In this document: positions 27,901-34,848 of the stretch, one piece after another
How the letters are laid out: the number at the start of each line of letters is the position of its first letter
How positions within the stretch are numbered: position 1 is the stretch's first letter
Assembly (NCBI GenBank): GCA_947179485.1
Contig: OX359248.1
Coordinates: 51,470,386 to 51,534,385, forward strand
Direction of reading: 5' to 3'
Source: Allacma fusca
Lineage: Eukaryota > Arthropoda > Collembola > Symphypleona > Sminthuridae
DNA length: 64,000 nucleotides
The notes under the pieces: generated by a model
Told to the model about the DNA's origin: nothing
Seen by the model: only the letters and a program-made list of their open reading frames with translations
Databases searched by the model: none
Made by a program: the position numbers and the translations under genes

Positions 27901-30900
27901 TCTTTTTGATAGGATGGAATCGCTGTTATATTTATAACAGGTGTATGTACGTGTGTTTTGATGGATTCAGTCATTTTTATTGTAACTTTGTGTTAAAGGG
28001 ATTCAATTGTGAAATATTTTCTGACTGTTTCTAGCACTGTGCGGTAGCTCGTTTGTTTTGAATGCAACTAAAAACAGTCAGCAGTTAACTAGTCCAGGAT
28101 ACCCTCAGAATTATGGCCAAAATATCCGCTGTCGGTACGTTGCTACTGGATCTGGTCCATACGATAGGGTTGACATCCGCTTCGAGGATATACAAATCGA
28201 ATCAAGCCAGGACTGCAGCAAGGATAGACTTCGAATCCGGGATGTTTCCAGCTCAGTAAGTCCCAGCAAATTCCTATCCAGCTGTATTGAGCTATTCAAA
28301 TCTTTTTCAACACTTTCATTTCCTATCACACTATTCTCCCCGTATTTTCATCAGCATGGATGAGCATGGCGCTTAGAATGCATTCTGGTGATAACGGAGC
28401 ATGAATGGGAGCTAACAAACAGTCCTGACTTTTTCCTGCCAGAACAACGCATCCATGATTCACTTTGAACACACTTAAGCAACTTAGCTAAGGTCTTATT
28501 GATTCACTGCAGCGGATTTAGGAAGCCTTGGAACTGATTTTTTAATTTTTGTAGTCGTAATCCTTTTTGTTTTGACAGTTCAGTTGCTCTTTGCTATTGC
28601 AAAACAAAACTTTCCTCTATCTATATTGAAAGATTTGGAGCAATTATGTGTCGCAAGCTGAAAATTTGTTTCTTTGAGGTATTTCATGCCATGTATTTAT
28701 GTAAAATTGTATATCCATCTGTAAATCTCTTCCAGGCAAATCCACTTTGTGAAAACTTTTTGAGCACTTAAGAGTTTTTCCCCCTTTGTTGACCTATTCT
28801 CCTGGGAACATTAATTAACGATTCATGCGCTGTTTTGAAGGGCGAGTCATCTCACAAAATTTCACTGAATCATTTTGATTTATGAGCCCCAATCCAAAGC
28901 GCAGTGAATCGATTTACTGATATATTGCAGCAAACTTTTCACCGTACGAATGGATGGTAGAGGTTGAATTTCAATTGTAAACATTGAGAAAGAATTTTGT
29001 ACGTAATTTTACTTGTGTGAGAAGCACTATTTCATGATTGTCAAGTGTATGTGTATCTATATTTAAAAAAAAAATATTTCCGTGCTGGAAAAATAGTTGT
29101 TCACAAAAATCAATGAATAGAACTTCACTTCAGTATTGCATCCAAACATTCGTTGTAGGGCTATGACAATTATTTGGCTTGGTCTCGCAAAAGATCATGC
29201 AGGCGCGTAATACTACATACATTTCTTGTATAGAGGCTTACACGAGCACTTCTTGTTTGCCAATGTTGTGCACTTCGACTTACATGCTATTTTATGATTT
29301 ATGATATCTAGTACACTTCGAAGGATGGCATCAGCGGCCCGGTGATTTTCAATGGGGCTAGGAGGGATTTGGACTGGAGATATTCTAGCTTGAATATCGA
29401 CCAAGTAAGTTTTTTTATGGTAAATTATGTTCTCTTGAAAAGAAGCTTTAAGTTCGCCCTATAAGGTGTGGAATATTACTACGTACATATGTATTTTTAT
29501 AAATCTGGCCTATACGTCAAATTGGTACTTTTTTCGAACAAATATCAAGCTTTTTAGTTCATACTATCTTCAATATAGTACTATGTACTGCCGCTCCCGA
29601 TGTCAATACAAAAACTCTAGGGAATTAAATTCAATCAAATGATTAGCTCAATCCGATTAAGCTTGTTACCTTTTTTTATTTTCCAAGAAAATGAGCTTTA
29701 CAAATATCCAGTAATACAAGTAATAGTTGGTTTGGCTTTATGTACCATCTTCGGAAACACCCTTGATAATGCACCATTGACCTACTTTCAATGAATGTCT
29801 GGCACGAAATACCTAATAAATAGAAATATGTAAATGTACATGATATTTAATGTTTAGCTTTCATAACACTATTAGCAAGCTTTTCTATGAAACATGGAAT
29901 TATTATTGTACTCTGACAACTGCTAATAATGCAATTCTATTTAGGCTACAATAATGCAAGATATTTCGTTCTGCGGGATGCTAACGACACTACCTCCAGG
30001 TGATTTTGAATGAATTATTTTGTGTTTGTAAATACATAGATACATATGTACGTAACCCTGTATATGCATGCCATGTAACATCAAAGGAGCACAATTATTT
30101 TGTAATTCCATGCAATTTAAATCTCATGATAGACTTTATTTCCGTGGGAAGATCTGCAGAACTTATATTTGAGACTGATAGTTCCGTGAGTGCAAAGGGG
30201 TTCAAAATTATCTATCAGAGCGCGGGTGAGATTATTAGTCAATATACTTCCATATACATATATATCGTAGATAACATTATATATAATATACATACATGAG
30301 GCTGTTCTGGATATTATGTAAGATTTATGTATAGCTAATTACTTCTAATAGTTATTTATTGCTTCGGATGTAATTCTGAATTATGGGTTCATATTACACC
30401 CTCTCTAAAAATTGCTTGATATTGTTTACTGTTAACTGTAATCTTTTCTGTTTTCTTTTGTAGGGTGCAACCGGACTTATGGTGGAGTACAAGGCCGTGT
30501 GTATAGTCATCAATGGCCATCTAACATACCGTACTACTCCACGTGTGTATTTTCTATAAATGCTCAAAATGGATCAACTGTTTCTATTTTCTTCAATTCT
30601 TTCATATTCCCTGAAAGTACCAGCTGCAGTGAAGCTGCGTTTGAAGTGCGTAATTTGATATCTGTTTAGTCTGAAAGATTGAGATTTGAAATGAAGAATG
30701 TATGGTTGGTTGTTTGTACATACGTGGATAGTTTTGGGCAAATGAAATTTGTGTGAGCAGGAAATTAAAAACTTTCTAGGTAAGGGAAAGGAGTCAGAGT
30801 GGAACTGTTCTTGCTCGATACTGCGGTTCCGCTCTTCCCAATCCAGTCTTTTCATCCTCGAGCACTGTATGGATTCAGTACTTTGTCCGGTCTGAGCTTG

Positions 30901-31815
30901 CTCGTGGTTTTGACATCACCTATGTGACAACAGCATACGGTAGTTACATAAATTATACAACAAGTTACCAGTAGTTATTGCAATATTGAGTTCCTCAAAT
31001 GTTTTCCCAATGATATGAGGTTAAGTAATTAAAATTTACACTCCTAACGCATGAGTTATTTGTAAATGGAAATGAGCGTTCATATTACGTTGCTTGGTTT
31101 TTGATATTAAAGGCGTGGGCTGTGGAGGTGACCTATTCCAAACTAGTGGGAGGTAACTTACAATTTAGTACATGAAATTTCTATTCCGTCTACGTTATGT
31201 GGTAGAACGTTTATTGAAAATGCTATAAGTATAAAATTAAAACTTCTTCAGCTTTGCAAGTCCGTACTACCCAAGTAATTATTCCATGGATGCGGACTGC
31301 AGATGGCGTATTCGAGTGCCTGCAACTCTACAGATTCAGTTGGACTTCCCAGGCAAGAATCTTCTAATTTTTTTTAAAGGATTTCAAAAAATGAATTAAG
31401 TGGTAACATACTGAAATAATTGATGTTATTTTGAACTTAGGCTTCAATATTGTTGGAGACTGTGGGACTACATTCGTAGAAGTTTCTTCCATGAGCTCAC
31501 ATTCTCTCTCAGATGATCCTGTGCTCATTGCCAAGTATTGCCCTGGGGTAAGTTGAGAATTTTTAAGTTTCCATGTGGAACTGTTCGTAAAAAGTTGTCC
31601 TGCGTTTCTTCCAGAAATGCTTTCTTTCACTTGTCATCAAATGTTAACCTAGTTGCCAGAAATTAATTTGACACTGTTTTGTAAAGGATACTCCATCTCG
31701 GTACATAGGAACAACTGACATGGCCATGGTTCGGTTCAAAAGTAGTGTTAATAATACGGGTAATGGCTGGAGAGTCACTTTCCATGGAGAGCTTCCGACA
31801 CAGTTGGCCGCTTAG
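55..31815 (+). CDS. Cubn: Cubilin, 3' part of gene (68 coding exons, EGF repeats plus 27 CUB domains)
   Basis: Peripheral multiligand endocytic receptor. In known animals it is held at the cell surface by amnionless and takes up proteins in absorptive epithelia and nephrocytes. What is seen: the tail of one EGF repeat and three more EGF repeats, then 27 CUB domains, each starting Cys-Gly-Gly or a variant and carrying the usual pattern of Ser-Pro-x-Tyr-Pro, Cys-x-Trp, Tyr-Asp, Phe-Cys-Gly and Gly-Phe. Spliced length is 10,481 nt, about 3,490 residues, ending in TAG with no membrane segment or GPI signal, as in cubilin. Most CUB domains are split over two to five exons; typical introns are phase 1 before the CGG and phase 0 after the Tyr-Asp strand. 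Oddities: a one-base frame gap at 11127/11193, a 45-nt intron (15748-15792) and a GC-AG intron (31353-31440). The signal peptide and first EGF repeats lie outside the window. Exons are listed under each module. Confidence 0.97.
1538..2519 (+). other. Cubn: Cubn CUB domain 1
   Basis: Exons 1538-1567, 1679-1833 and 2348-2519. Starts CGGTLAALEG. The calcium-type triad is present: Glu in FHLEAS, Asp in YSDYLL and Asp in FMSDSS. There is a typical FCG before the last strands. Confidence 0.93.
2940..3398 (+). other. Cubn: Cubn CUB domain 2
   Basis: Exons 2940-2982 and 3094-3398. Starts CGGSITNQTHGAI, then SPGYPSNYPHNRDCVW. Triad Glu (MRLEIH), Asp (SFDYLR) and Asp (FHSDFS). Most of the domain lies in one 305-nt exon, which is followed by the largest intron of the gene. 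Confidence 0.94.
3616..5308. mobile_element. hAT-like non-autonomous DNA transposon (outer element)
   Basis: Terminal inverted repeats TAGGCATGAGCG (3616-3627) and CGCTCATGCCTA (5297-5308) are perfect over 12 bp. They are flanked by the exact 8-bp direct repeat CTTGGTAT at 3608-3615 and 5309-5316. An 8-bp target duplication is the hallmark of hAT-superfamily insertion. Both subterminal regions are dense in ATATCG/CGATAT motifs, as expected for transposase-binding sites. No transposase frame is left, so it would need a transposase in trans. It contains a second element at 3739-4705. Confidence 0.88.
3739..4705. mobile_element. hAT-like MITE nested inside the outer element
   Basis: Ends are CAGGGACGGG (3739-3748) and CCCGTCCCTG (4696-4705), a perfect 10-bp inverted repeat. 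They are flanked by CAGTATAC (3731-3738) and CAATATAC (4706-4713), an 8-bp duplication with one mismatch. CAGGG ends plus an 8-bp duplication fit hAT. The inner flanks are rich in GATTCGAAT-type repeats on both arms. There is no coding capacity beyond short chance ORFs. It must have landed after the outer element. Confidence 0.8.
7083..7885. mobile_element. Foldback-type element with long imperfect inverted repeats
   Basis: The arm at about 7083-7220 matches the reverse complement of about 7745-7885 with gaps. Shared blocks include GCCACCTCGCGCTGG, GAAATCGCGCC/GAAATCGTGCC, ACTCCTAAT, TTACTTAAAATT and ATGTTAAATCCCA. The arms flank a low-complexity core. Termini and a target duplication could not be fixed by eye, so the family is not named. 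Confidence 0.65.
7310..7405. repeat. Tandem repeat, about 30-bp unit, three copies
   Basis: Three adjacent 30-bp copies at 7315-7344, 7345-7374 and 7375-7404 share the core TCAAGTTATAATCTAGTTCA with few changes. More degenerate CTTGAAACT/CAAGTTTC units continue to about 7720. It lies inside the foldback element. Confidence 0.8.
8525..9212 (+). other. Cubn: Cubn CUB domain 3
   Basis: Exons 8525-8560, 8699-8853 and 9056-9212. Starts CGGVLTAPAGIFSSPHHPEP. Triad Glu (FEVENA), Asp (RYDFVE) and Asp (FHSDES) intact; ends GFRIKYEA. Confidence 0.94.
9396..9829 (+). other. Cubn: Cubn CUB domain 4
   Basis: Exon 9396-9583 and the first 168 nt of exon 9662-9860. Starts CGGVFTQENIM, then SPYYPGNYPKNRDCVY. 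Triad Glu (FDIEAA), Asp (LFDFLE) and Asp (FKTDGS) intact. The domain ends inside an exon that also begins CUB5, so no intron marks this border. Confidence 0.93.
9830..10540 (+). other. Cubn: Cubn CUB domain 5
   Basis: End of exon 9662-9860, then exons 10041-10123, 10206-10321 and 10410-10540. Starts CGGILRGSKMG. Triad Glu (FNIEAN), Asp (LYDHVE) and Asp (FTSDHS) intact. An extra phase-0 intron interrupts the first half after GEPGE. Confidence 0.93.
10790..11367 (+). other. Cubn: Cubn CUB domain 6 (one-base frame gap)
   Basis: Exons 10790-10819, 10965-11127 and 11193-11367. Starts CGGNYFTQYG. Triad Glu (FQLENG), Asp (IYDSLE) and Asp (FSSDGS) intact. The only GT donor after ...DSLEI leaves phase 2, but the next exon (acceptor ATGCAG) needs phase 0 to read DHYRNGGQ. 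One base is missing at this junction, from a sequence error, a polymorphism or an unusual splice. Confidence 0.88.
11466..12066 (+). other. Cubn: Cubn CUB domain 7
   Basis: Exons 11466-11498, 11575-11726 and 11910-12066. Starts CGGTITGSPQG. The calcium triad is lost: Gln in LEVQRR, Glu in FSEFIE and Arg in YVSRFG. FCG is replaced by YCY. Confidence 0.92.
12159..12882 (+). other. Cubn: Cubn CUB domain 8
   Basis: Exons 12159-12346 and 12714-12882. The usual CGG is CDR (CDRVIEGFG). Triad Glu (FAIEGP), Asp (VHDFLQ) and Asp (FVSDSS) intact. The second exon starts at a weak acceptor (GCTAAG) that keeps frame into VSEVARNSRTPS. Confidence 0.9.
12976..13669 (+). other. Cubn: Cubn CUB domain 9
   Basis: Exons 12976-13015, 13133-13274, 13357-13384 and most of 13527-13697. 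Starts CGGRLVGAWGQLM. Triad Glu (LDIEQA), Asp (SYDHLR) and Asp (FNSDFT) intact. The 28-nt exon encodes only VYGGEDASS plus one base. Confidence 0.92.
13670..14305 (+). other. Cubn: Cubn CUB domain 10
   Basis: End of exon 13527-13697, then 13821-13972 and 14144-14305. Starts CGGRLMAPRG. Triad Glu (FEVENH), Asp (SYDHVA) and Asp (FKTDGS) intact. The second exon begins SPNWPANYDHDDD after Val-Ile-Asn. Joined to CUB9 without an intron. Confidence 0.93.
14504..14870 (+). other. Cubn: Cubn CUB domain 11 (single exon)
   Basis: A whole CUB in one 367-nt exon. Starts CGARLSRRW. It lacks Ser-Pro-x-Tyr-Pro and the calcium triad: Tyr in IDIYTY, no Tyr-Asp, and Asn in FQRNGV. FCAG and GFRATYE identify the fold. 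Confidence 0.9.
15015..15747 (+). other. Cubn: Cubn CUB domain 12
   Basis: Exons 15015-15122 and 15523-15747. Starts CGGTLVALEGSFTSPNYP. Triad Glu (MAIESS), Asp (NNDFVE) and Asp (FRSDGE) intact. It ends at a 45-nt intron. Confidence 0.91.
15793..16286 (+). other. Cubn: Cubn CUB domain 13 (divergent)
   Basis: Exons 15793-16013 and 16085-16286. Starts TCNKPFDLEHG, not CGG. The second Cys of the first disulfide is replaced (DFYWRV), leaving the first Cys unpaired. The triad is lost (FSIGSA; YKKPVLHG). SPLWP, CYDSR, QCGQTVP and FHLRW mark the fold. Confidence 0.87.
16485..16918 (+). other. Cubn: Cubn CUB domain 14
   Basis: Exons 16485-16685 and 16763-16918. Starts CGGNFTIGPNNKTT. Triad Glu (FDVESS), Asp (RYDKVE) and Asp (MVSDAS) intact. 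It has a longer middle loop (ADSGDDYVLNSTQCQRT). Confidence 0.92.
17008..17649 (+). other. Cubn: Cubn CUB domain 15
   Basis: Exons 17008-17204, 17353-17487 and the start of 17614-17822. Starts CGGIIRSMNGE. Triad partly lost: Ser in MNISAP, and no Asp in LTFSSGG. YCGNNKPP and GFSLTYS are typical. Confidence 0.91.
17650..18451 (+). other. Cubn: Cubn CUB domain 16
   Basis: Rest of exon 17614-17822, then 18276-18451. Starts CGGQIMLTEDV. It has a Pro-rich loop (LPPPPYTECEW). The triad is lost (FDLTTT, CERSGVE, YYTSAP). The two exons join in phase 2 across Phe-Gly. Confidence 0.9.
18645..19648 (+). other. Cubn: Cubn CUB domain 17
   Basis: Exons 18645-18854, 19400-19482 and 19567-19648. Starts CGGTVVGWMG. 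Triad partial: Asn in LDLNSG, Asp in SQDSVL and Asp in FTTDGT. The middle strand VLITEQNITG is unusual for the family. The 545-bp intron between its halves carries two perfect palindromes. Confidence 0.88.
19277..19336. repeat. Two adjacent perfect palindromes in a Cubn intron
   Basis: 19277-19315 is a hairpin with 19-base arms around one base (arm AAATGAAATTAGGTTACGA). 19316-19336 is directly adjoining, with 10-base arms around one base (CCCTTCGTAA/TTACGAAGGG). Imperfect pairing of the first extends further out. It could be a small foldback element or its footprint. Confidence 0.9.
19792..20341 (+). other. Cubn: Cubn CUB domain 18
   Basis: Exons 19792-19832, 19921-20076 and 20149-20341. Starts CGGYLTAPSG. 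Triad Glu (FDLEER), Asp (CYDYVY) and Asp (FRSDSS) intact. It has a longer loop before the fourth Cys-containing half. Confidence 0.93.
20510..21006 (+). other. Cubn: Cubn CUB domain 19 (Thr/Asn-rich, divergent)
   Basis: Exon 20510-20841 and the start of 20959-21367. Starts CGGTVPEDDNFG and then runs through Thr/Asn-rich sequence with several Asn-x-Thr/Ser sequons (NTTTG, NTTTS, NDNTTT). There is no Tyr-Asp, no calcium triad and no Phe-Gly-Phe-type end. TC...LYCG and NVTYK remain. It may be a structural spacer, probably heavily N-glycosylated. Confidence 0.85.
21007..21367 (+). other. Cubn: Cubn CUB domain 20
   Basis: Lies in exon 20959-21367. Starts CGGTLYYPGNITSPNFP. Acidic triad with Asp instead of Glu (IDLDDS), Asp (DKDYVL) and Asp (FHSDEN). 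Almost the whole CUB is in one exon. Confidence 0.93.
21559..22170 (+). other. Cubn: Cubn CUB domain 21
   Basis: Exons 21559-21776, 21886-22026 and the start of 22153-22372. Starts CGGVVHAKRG. Glu (FDIEIS) and Asp (SNDYVE) are present, but the third acidic residue is Asn (FHTNEA). It has an extended first loop (TTYRPGEPSSSRR). Confidence 0.91.
22171..22815 (+). other. Cubn: Cubn CUB domain 22 (divergent)
   Basis: Exon 22153-22372, then 22461-22595 and 22708-22815. Starts CGGLYTDPTGE. It lacks Ser-Pro-x-Tyr-Pro and the triad. The middle is long (IANAYGVDLSD...) with a basic PSRPRRSGG stretch before FCG. GFRLKYS closes the fold. It is split over more exons than most. Confidence 0.86.
22909..24636 (+). 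other. Cubn: Cubn CUB domain 23
   Basis: Exons 22909-23032 and 24410-24636. Starts CGGLITEPTTISSPGHP. Triad Glu (LELELH), Asp (NYDGVY) and Asp (FVTDYT) intact. The 1.38-kb intron between them (phase 2) shows no coding or element signal that I could identify. Confidence 0.92.
26022..26501 (+). other. Cubn: Cubn CUB domain 24
   Basis: Exons 26022-26263 and 26339-26501. Starts CGGTINLTANG. Triad Glu (FTLEGT), Asp (PYDYVE) and Asp (FVSDGS) intact. There is an insertion (RSDRGIVDANDP) before the Tyr-Asp strand. Introns of 1.4 and 1.5 kb on either side hold no recognised feature. Confidence 0.93.
28035..30225 (+). other. Cubn: Cubn CUB domain 25 (four exons, long middle)
   Basis: Exons 28035-28255, 29312-29404, 29945-29999 and 30133-30225. 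Starts CGSSFVLNATKN. Triad Glu (IQIESS), Asp (SKDRLR) and Asp (FETDSS) present. Exon two adds 31 residues (YTSKDGISG to SLNIDQ) with no counterpart in the other CUBs. Exon three is needed for FCGMLTTLPP. All junctions keep frame; only one frame of exon two is open. Confidence 0.82.
30464..30939 (+). other. Cubn: Cubn CUB domain 26
   Basis: Exons 30464-30645 and 30780-30939. Starts CNRTYGGVQG instead of CGG. The calcium triad is lost (FIFPES, SEAAFE, FVRSEL). YCGSALPNP and GFDITY are typical. Confidence 0.9.
31113..31815 (+). other. Cubn: Cubn CUB domain 27 and stop
   Basis: Exons 31113-31152, 31252-31352, 31441-31547 and 31687-31815. Starts CGGDLFQTSG. The third exon is reached through a GC donor. 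The triad is lost (FNIVGD, FKSSVN). It ends HGELPTQLAA and TAG, with no membrane anchor. Confidence 0.93.
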
Positions 31816-32059
31816 TATCGGATTGATTGAATGCACTTAAAATATATTGATTCCCAGAAAACACTTTTTCTGAACTTGATATATCTTTATAAATGCATCT
31901 TCATTCGGTGAGACTTCTTTGGAATTTTGCTGGATTACCCTATTACTTTCTAATTCTTAGTTTGTGCTATTGCTAGAAATGGACTCTTCAATAGCACAAG
32001 TTTGACAGAACTTTGTAAATACACTTTCACCCACAATTTTTAGGAATTTCTGAATTGTA

Positions 32060-32065
32060 AATAAA
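32060..32065 (+). terminator. Probable Cubn polyadenylation signal AATAAA
   Basis: A canonical AATAAA lies 245 bases after the Cubn stop codon, with a T-rich stretch (AAGTTTTTTGTTTC) following. It is the first canonical signal I noticed downstream of the gene. Confidence 0.55.
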
Positions 32066-34811
32066 TCAAAAAAGTTTTTTGTTTCACTAGTATTGTTTCA
32101 GATACTTGCAGGTTTGATCGATACATGGTGCACATACTTGGAAGGCTGCGAGTGTCTTAGCAAATGGTAGTACAAAAGCTTGTAGTAGCATTTCAAAGCT
32201 GAGGTTGTAAATATTTATAAACGACTAACACCTGTTGAGTGACTTAAGAGACCATTCATCTGTGTGGAATAGTAGTTGAGTGAGAAAATGGAAATTTGGG
32301 AATTTGCAAGCAAGTACATACATACATAAAAGAACACCAGTACTAGTCCCTAAACTTTTGAATTGCTTCTATTAAACCAAATTCCCTGAAAGTGCTGAAT
32401 TTCCAATGGGCTTTTCAGATTTATCCCTTTCCAGTCCATGAAATCTCCAAGATATGTAATGGGGTTTTCAATGCATCTTCTGCCGTCAGGTTCTTACAAT
32501 GTGACGTAAAGCTCCTTACAGAATCCTCCACAGAATGTTTGAAAATTTAGTACATACATATCTACTTCCATCAAAATTTCGCAGGAATTACGCAACTGTG
32601 TTTTTCAGTTGGACATAAGAATCAGGAAGGCATAAATAATCAGCCTTACAAAGTTTCAACTGTAATAAAAATCTTGGGAGAGAAGACTATCAAGGTGTAT
32701 TATGTGTATCCACGTAAATTACGCCTCTAGAATAATTTATACTCTTCCAGTCACCCCAAACCCATTTTGATCTCTTTGAAGCCCTTAACAAATAACAATG
32801 TAATTTGACACGTGGATACTGCTAGCTGCAATTTAGGAGCTCAATGGGTCAAGGTTAAGCTAGAGATCATGAGGCACCATATGTATTAACTAAAAAATCT
32901 CCTAGTATTTCGTGTGCCACCAATATCATTTAAGGAACAAAAACAAACTCGGACGTTCGAAAATAAGAAGCTACCGAATATTTATTTTTTGCTAAATCAA
33001 GACCATGTAAACAATTTTTATCAATGTCTTAACAAGTTAGGTTGAAAAAATATGGCACATTTTTTGTACAACCAGAACAAATTAATAACTACAAATGTGC
33101 AAAAGACAAATTCATATCTCGAATACTGTACATTAAAGACATTTAATTTTTAATGGTAATCACGCACGCATGACTCTTTCGCTCAAATAACAGTTAGCGT
33201 ATTTTTACATATGTATGTATATTCGTAGATATATATATAATATGTATCTATATATATAGGTGTTAAATAATATATCTGCACACTTTTGGATCCTGACTAC
33301 TTTAACGGTAATCCTATTGAAACTATCTACCACAACATGAAGGGAAGTTACTTCTAGAATTTCCAAGTCAATGTCACTTAGAAATGGTTGACGCAAATTT
33401 TTCCAAGTTGAAAACAGGGAACACAATCAATTGAATTTCTTTTATCACATAGGGAAAGAAATTTATGTGGTCTTTAGCAGAATAATTTTGCCTGAACTGG
33501 ATAAAATTTAAGTAATACGGTATACATACATGGAATGAATGATACATGTTTAGTTCACAGGAAATGGGATGCCCTTGTAATAACAATGTTTGCAAAAGAG
33601 TAGTTTCAGTACTTTCATCGACCAGAGCCATATACCAGTGAACTATAACTAAATATGTATACACATCGACTTCCATGGGACGGTGAACTCAATTATTCAG
33701 AGGGGAAATGCAACTGCACGATCTCCTTAAACTTGGAGGATTGTGTAAAGCTTAAAAATATCAGTGGGAAATTGCTCTATCTGGTGGTATACGATGAAGG
33801 AATGAAATGTTATTATCGTCATTTACAGTAATTTATCCCCCTCTGAATATATTAATATTCGCTTACAAGGTTTTTTTCGGCCAGGAAAAGCACTCAAATG
33901 TGACATGAATTAAAATTTATGGCAACCTTGACTTCGGTTTTAACACGCAACTTTTCATGACTAGTAGGCTTACCCTGGAAAACACTGAGCATGCACTTAC
34001 AGCAATGGAGGAGTCTCAACTTTCGTTTACATTTGCCCCAGTTTTTCCAGTCCTATGGGAATCTTACACGGCTAGGGAAAACGAGGTGCATTGCGCTGCT
34101 TGCACATGTCCTACATAATTACAGCCAAAACCTTAATACCACTTAAGTATTCCAGACATCCGCTGCAATAAAAGCTGCAATTGTGCAGAAGCATAAATCA
34201 AGTAAATGGCGGAAATTCCAAGAATGCAACAACATTATAATATTTTATTCTCAAACCGTTGATATACATATGTATACAATTCAAAACAGTGCATCATGAA
34301 ATTCAAATATTTTATCGTAAGAGACAATACAAGTAATTATATTGCGATGAGTCACAATACTGTATAGTAGAAGGAATTGATGGAAATAGTTTCAGATTTT
34401 CACCTCTGCGGAGATATAGAGACCCACATAATTTTTATTGGTTCAAGATTTATGGGCAGATGCAAATACACACCCAGACATTAGCACTTACATCTTTTCT
34501 TACCTTAATTAGAATTGTTAGACAATTTCACTTATCTTTATTTACACAAATCCGTATCTGTATGTAATGAGTATAATACTTGGATGAACAAATTTAATTT
34601 TTTTTTTTAATTATATACATAGGTAAAAATAAATTGAAAGTTTGACTTGCGTTTGCACTTAAATATAATTTATTTTATTAAAAGTTAACAATTCTCTGTA
34701 ACTGTGCAAATTGTAGTTCCCACAGGCCTTAAAGTACCACAGTATCATATGCAGATATACATTTCCATACAAATATGCATGTAATTGTGAATATTGTATG
34801 TATGAGTATAG

Positions 34812-34848
34812 CATGTATGTATGTTTGTTTGTATATATGTATGTATGA
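34812..34848. repeat. TATG/TTTG microsatellite
   Basis: Imperfect run of ATGT and TTTG units (ATGTATGTATGTTTGTTTGT...). The same kind of short TATG/TACA run recurs elsewhere, for example near 33210, 53845 and 63150. Confidence 0.75.
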
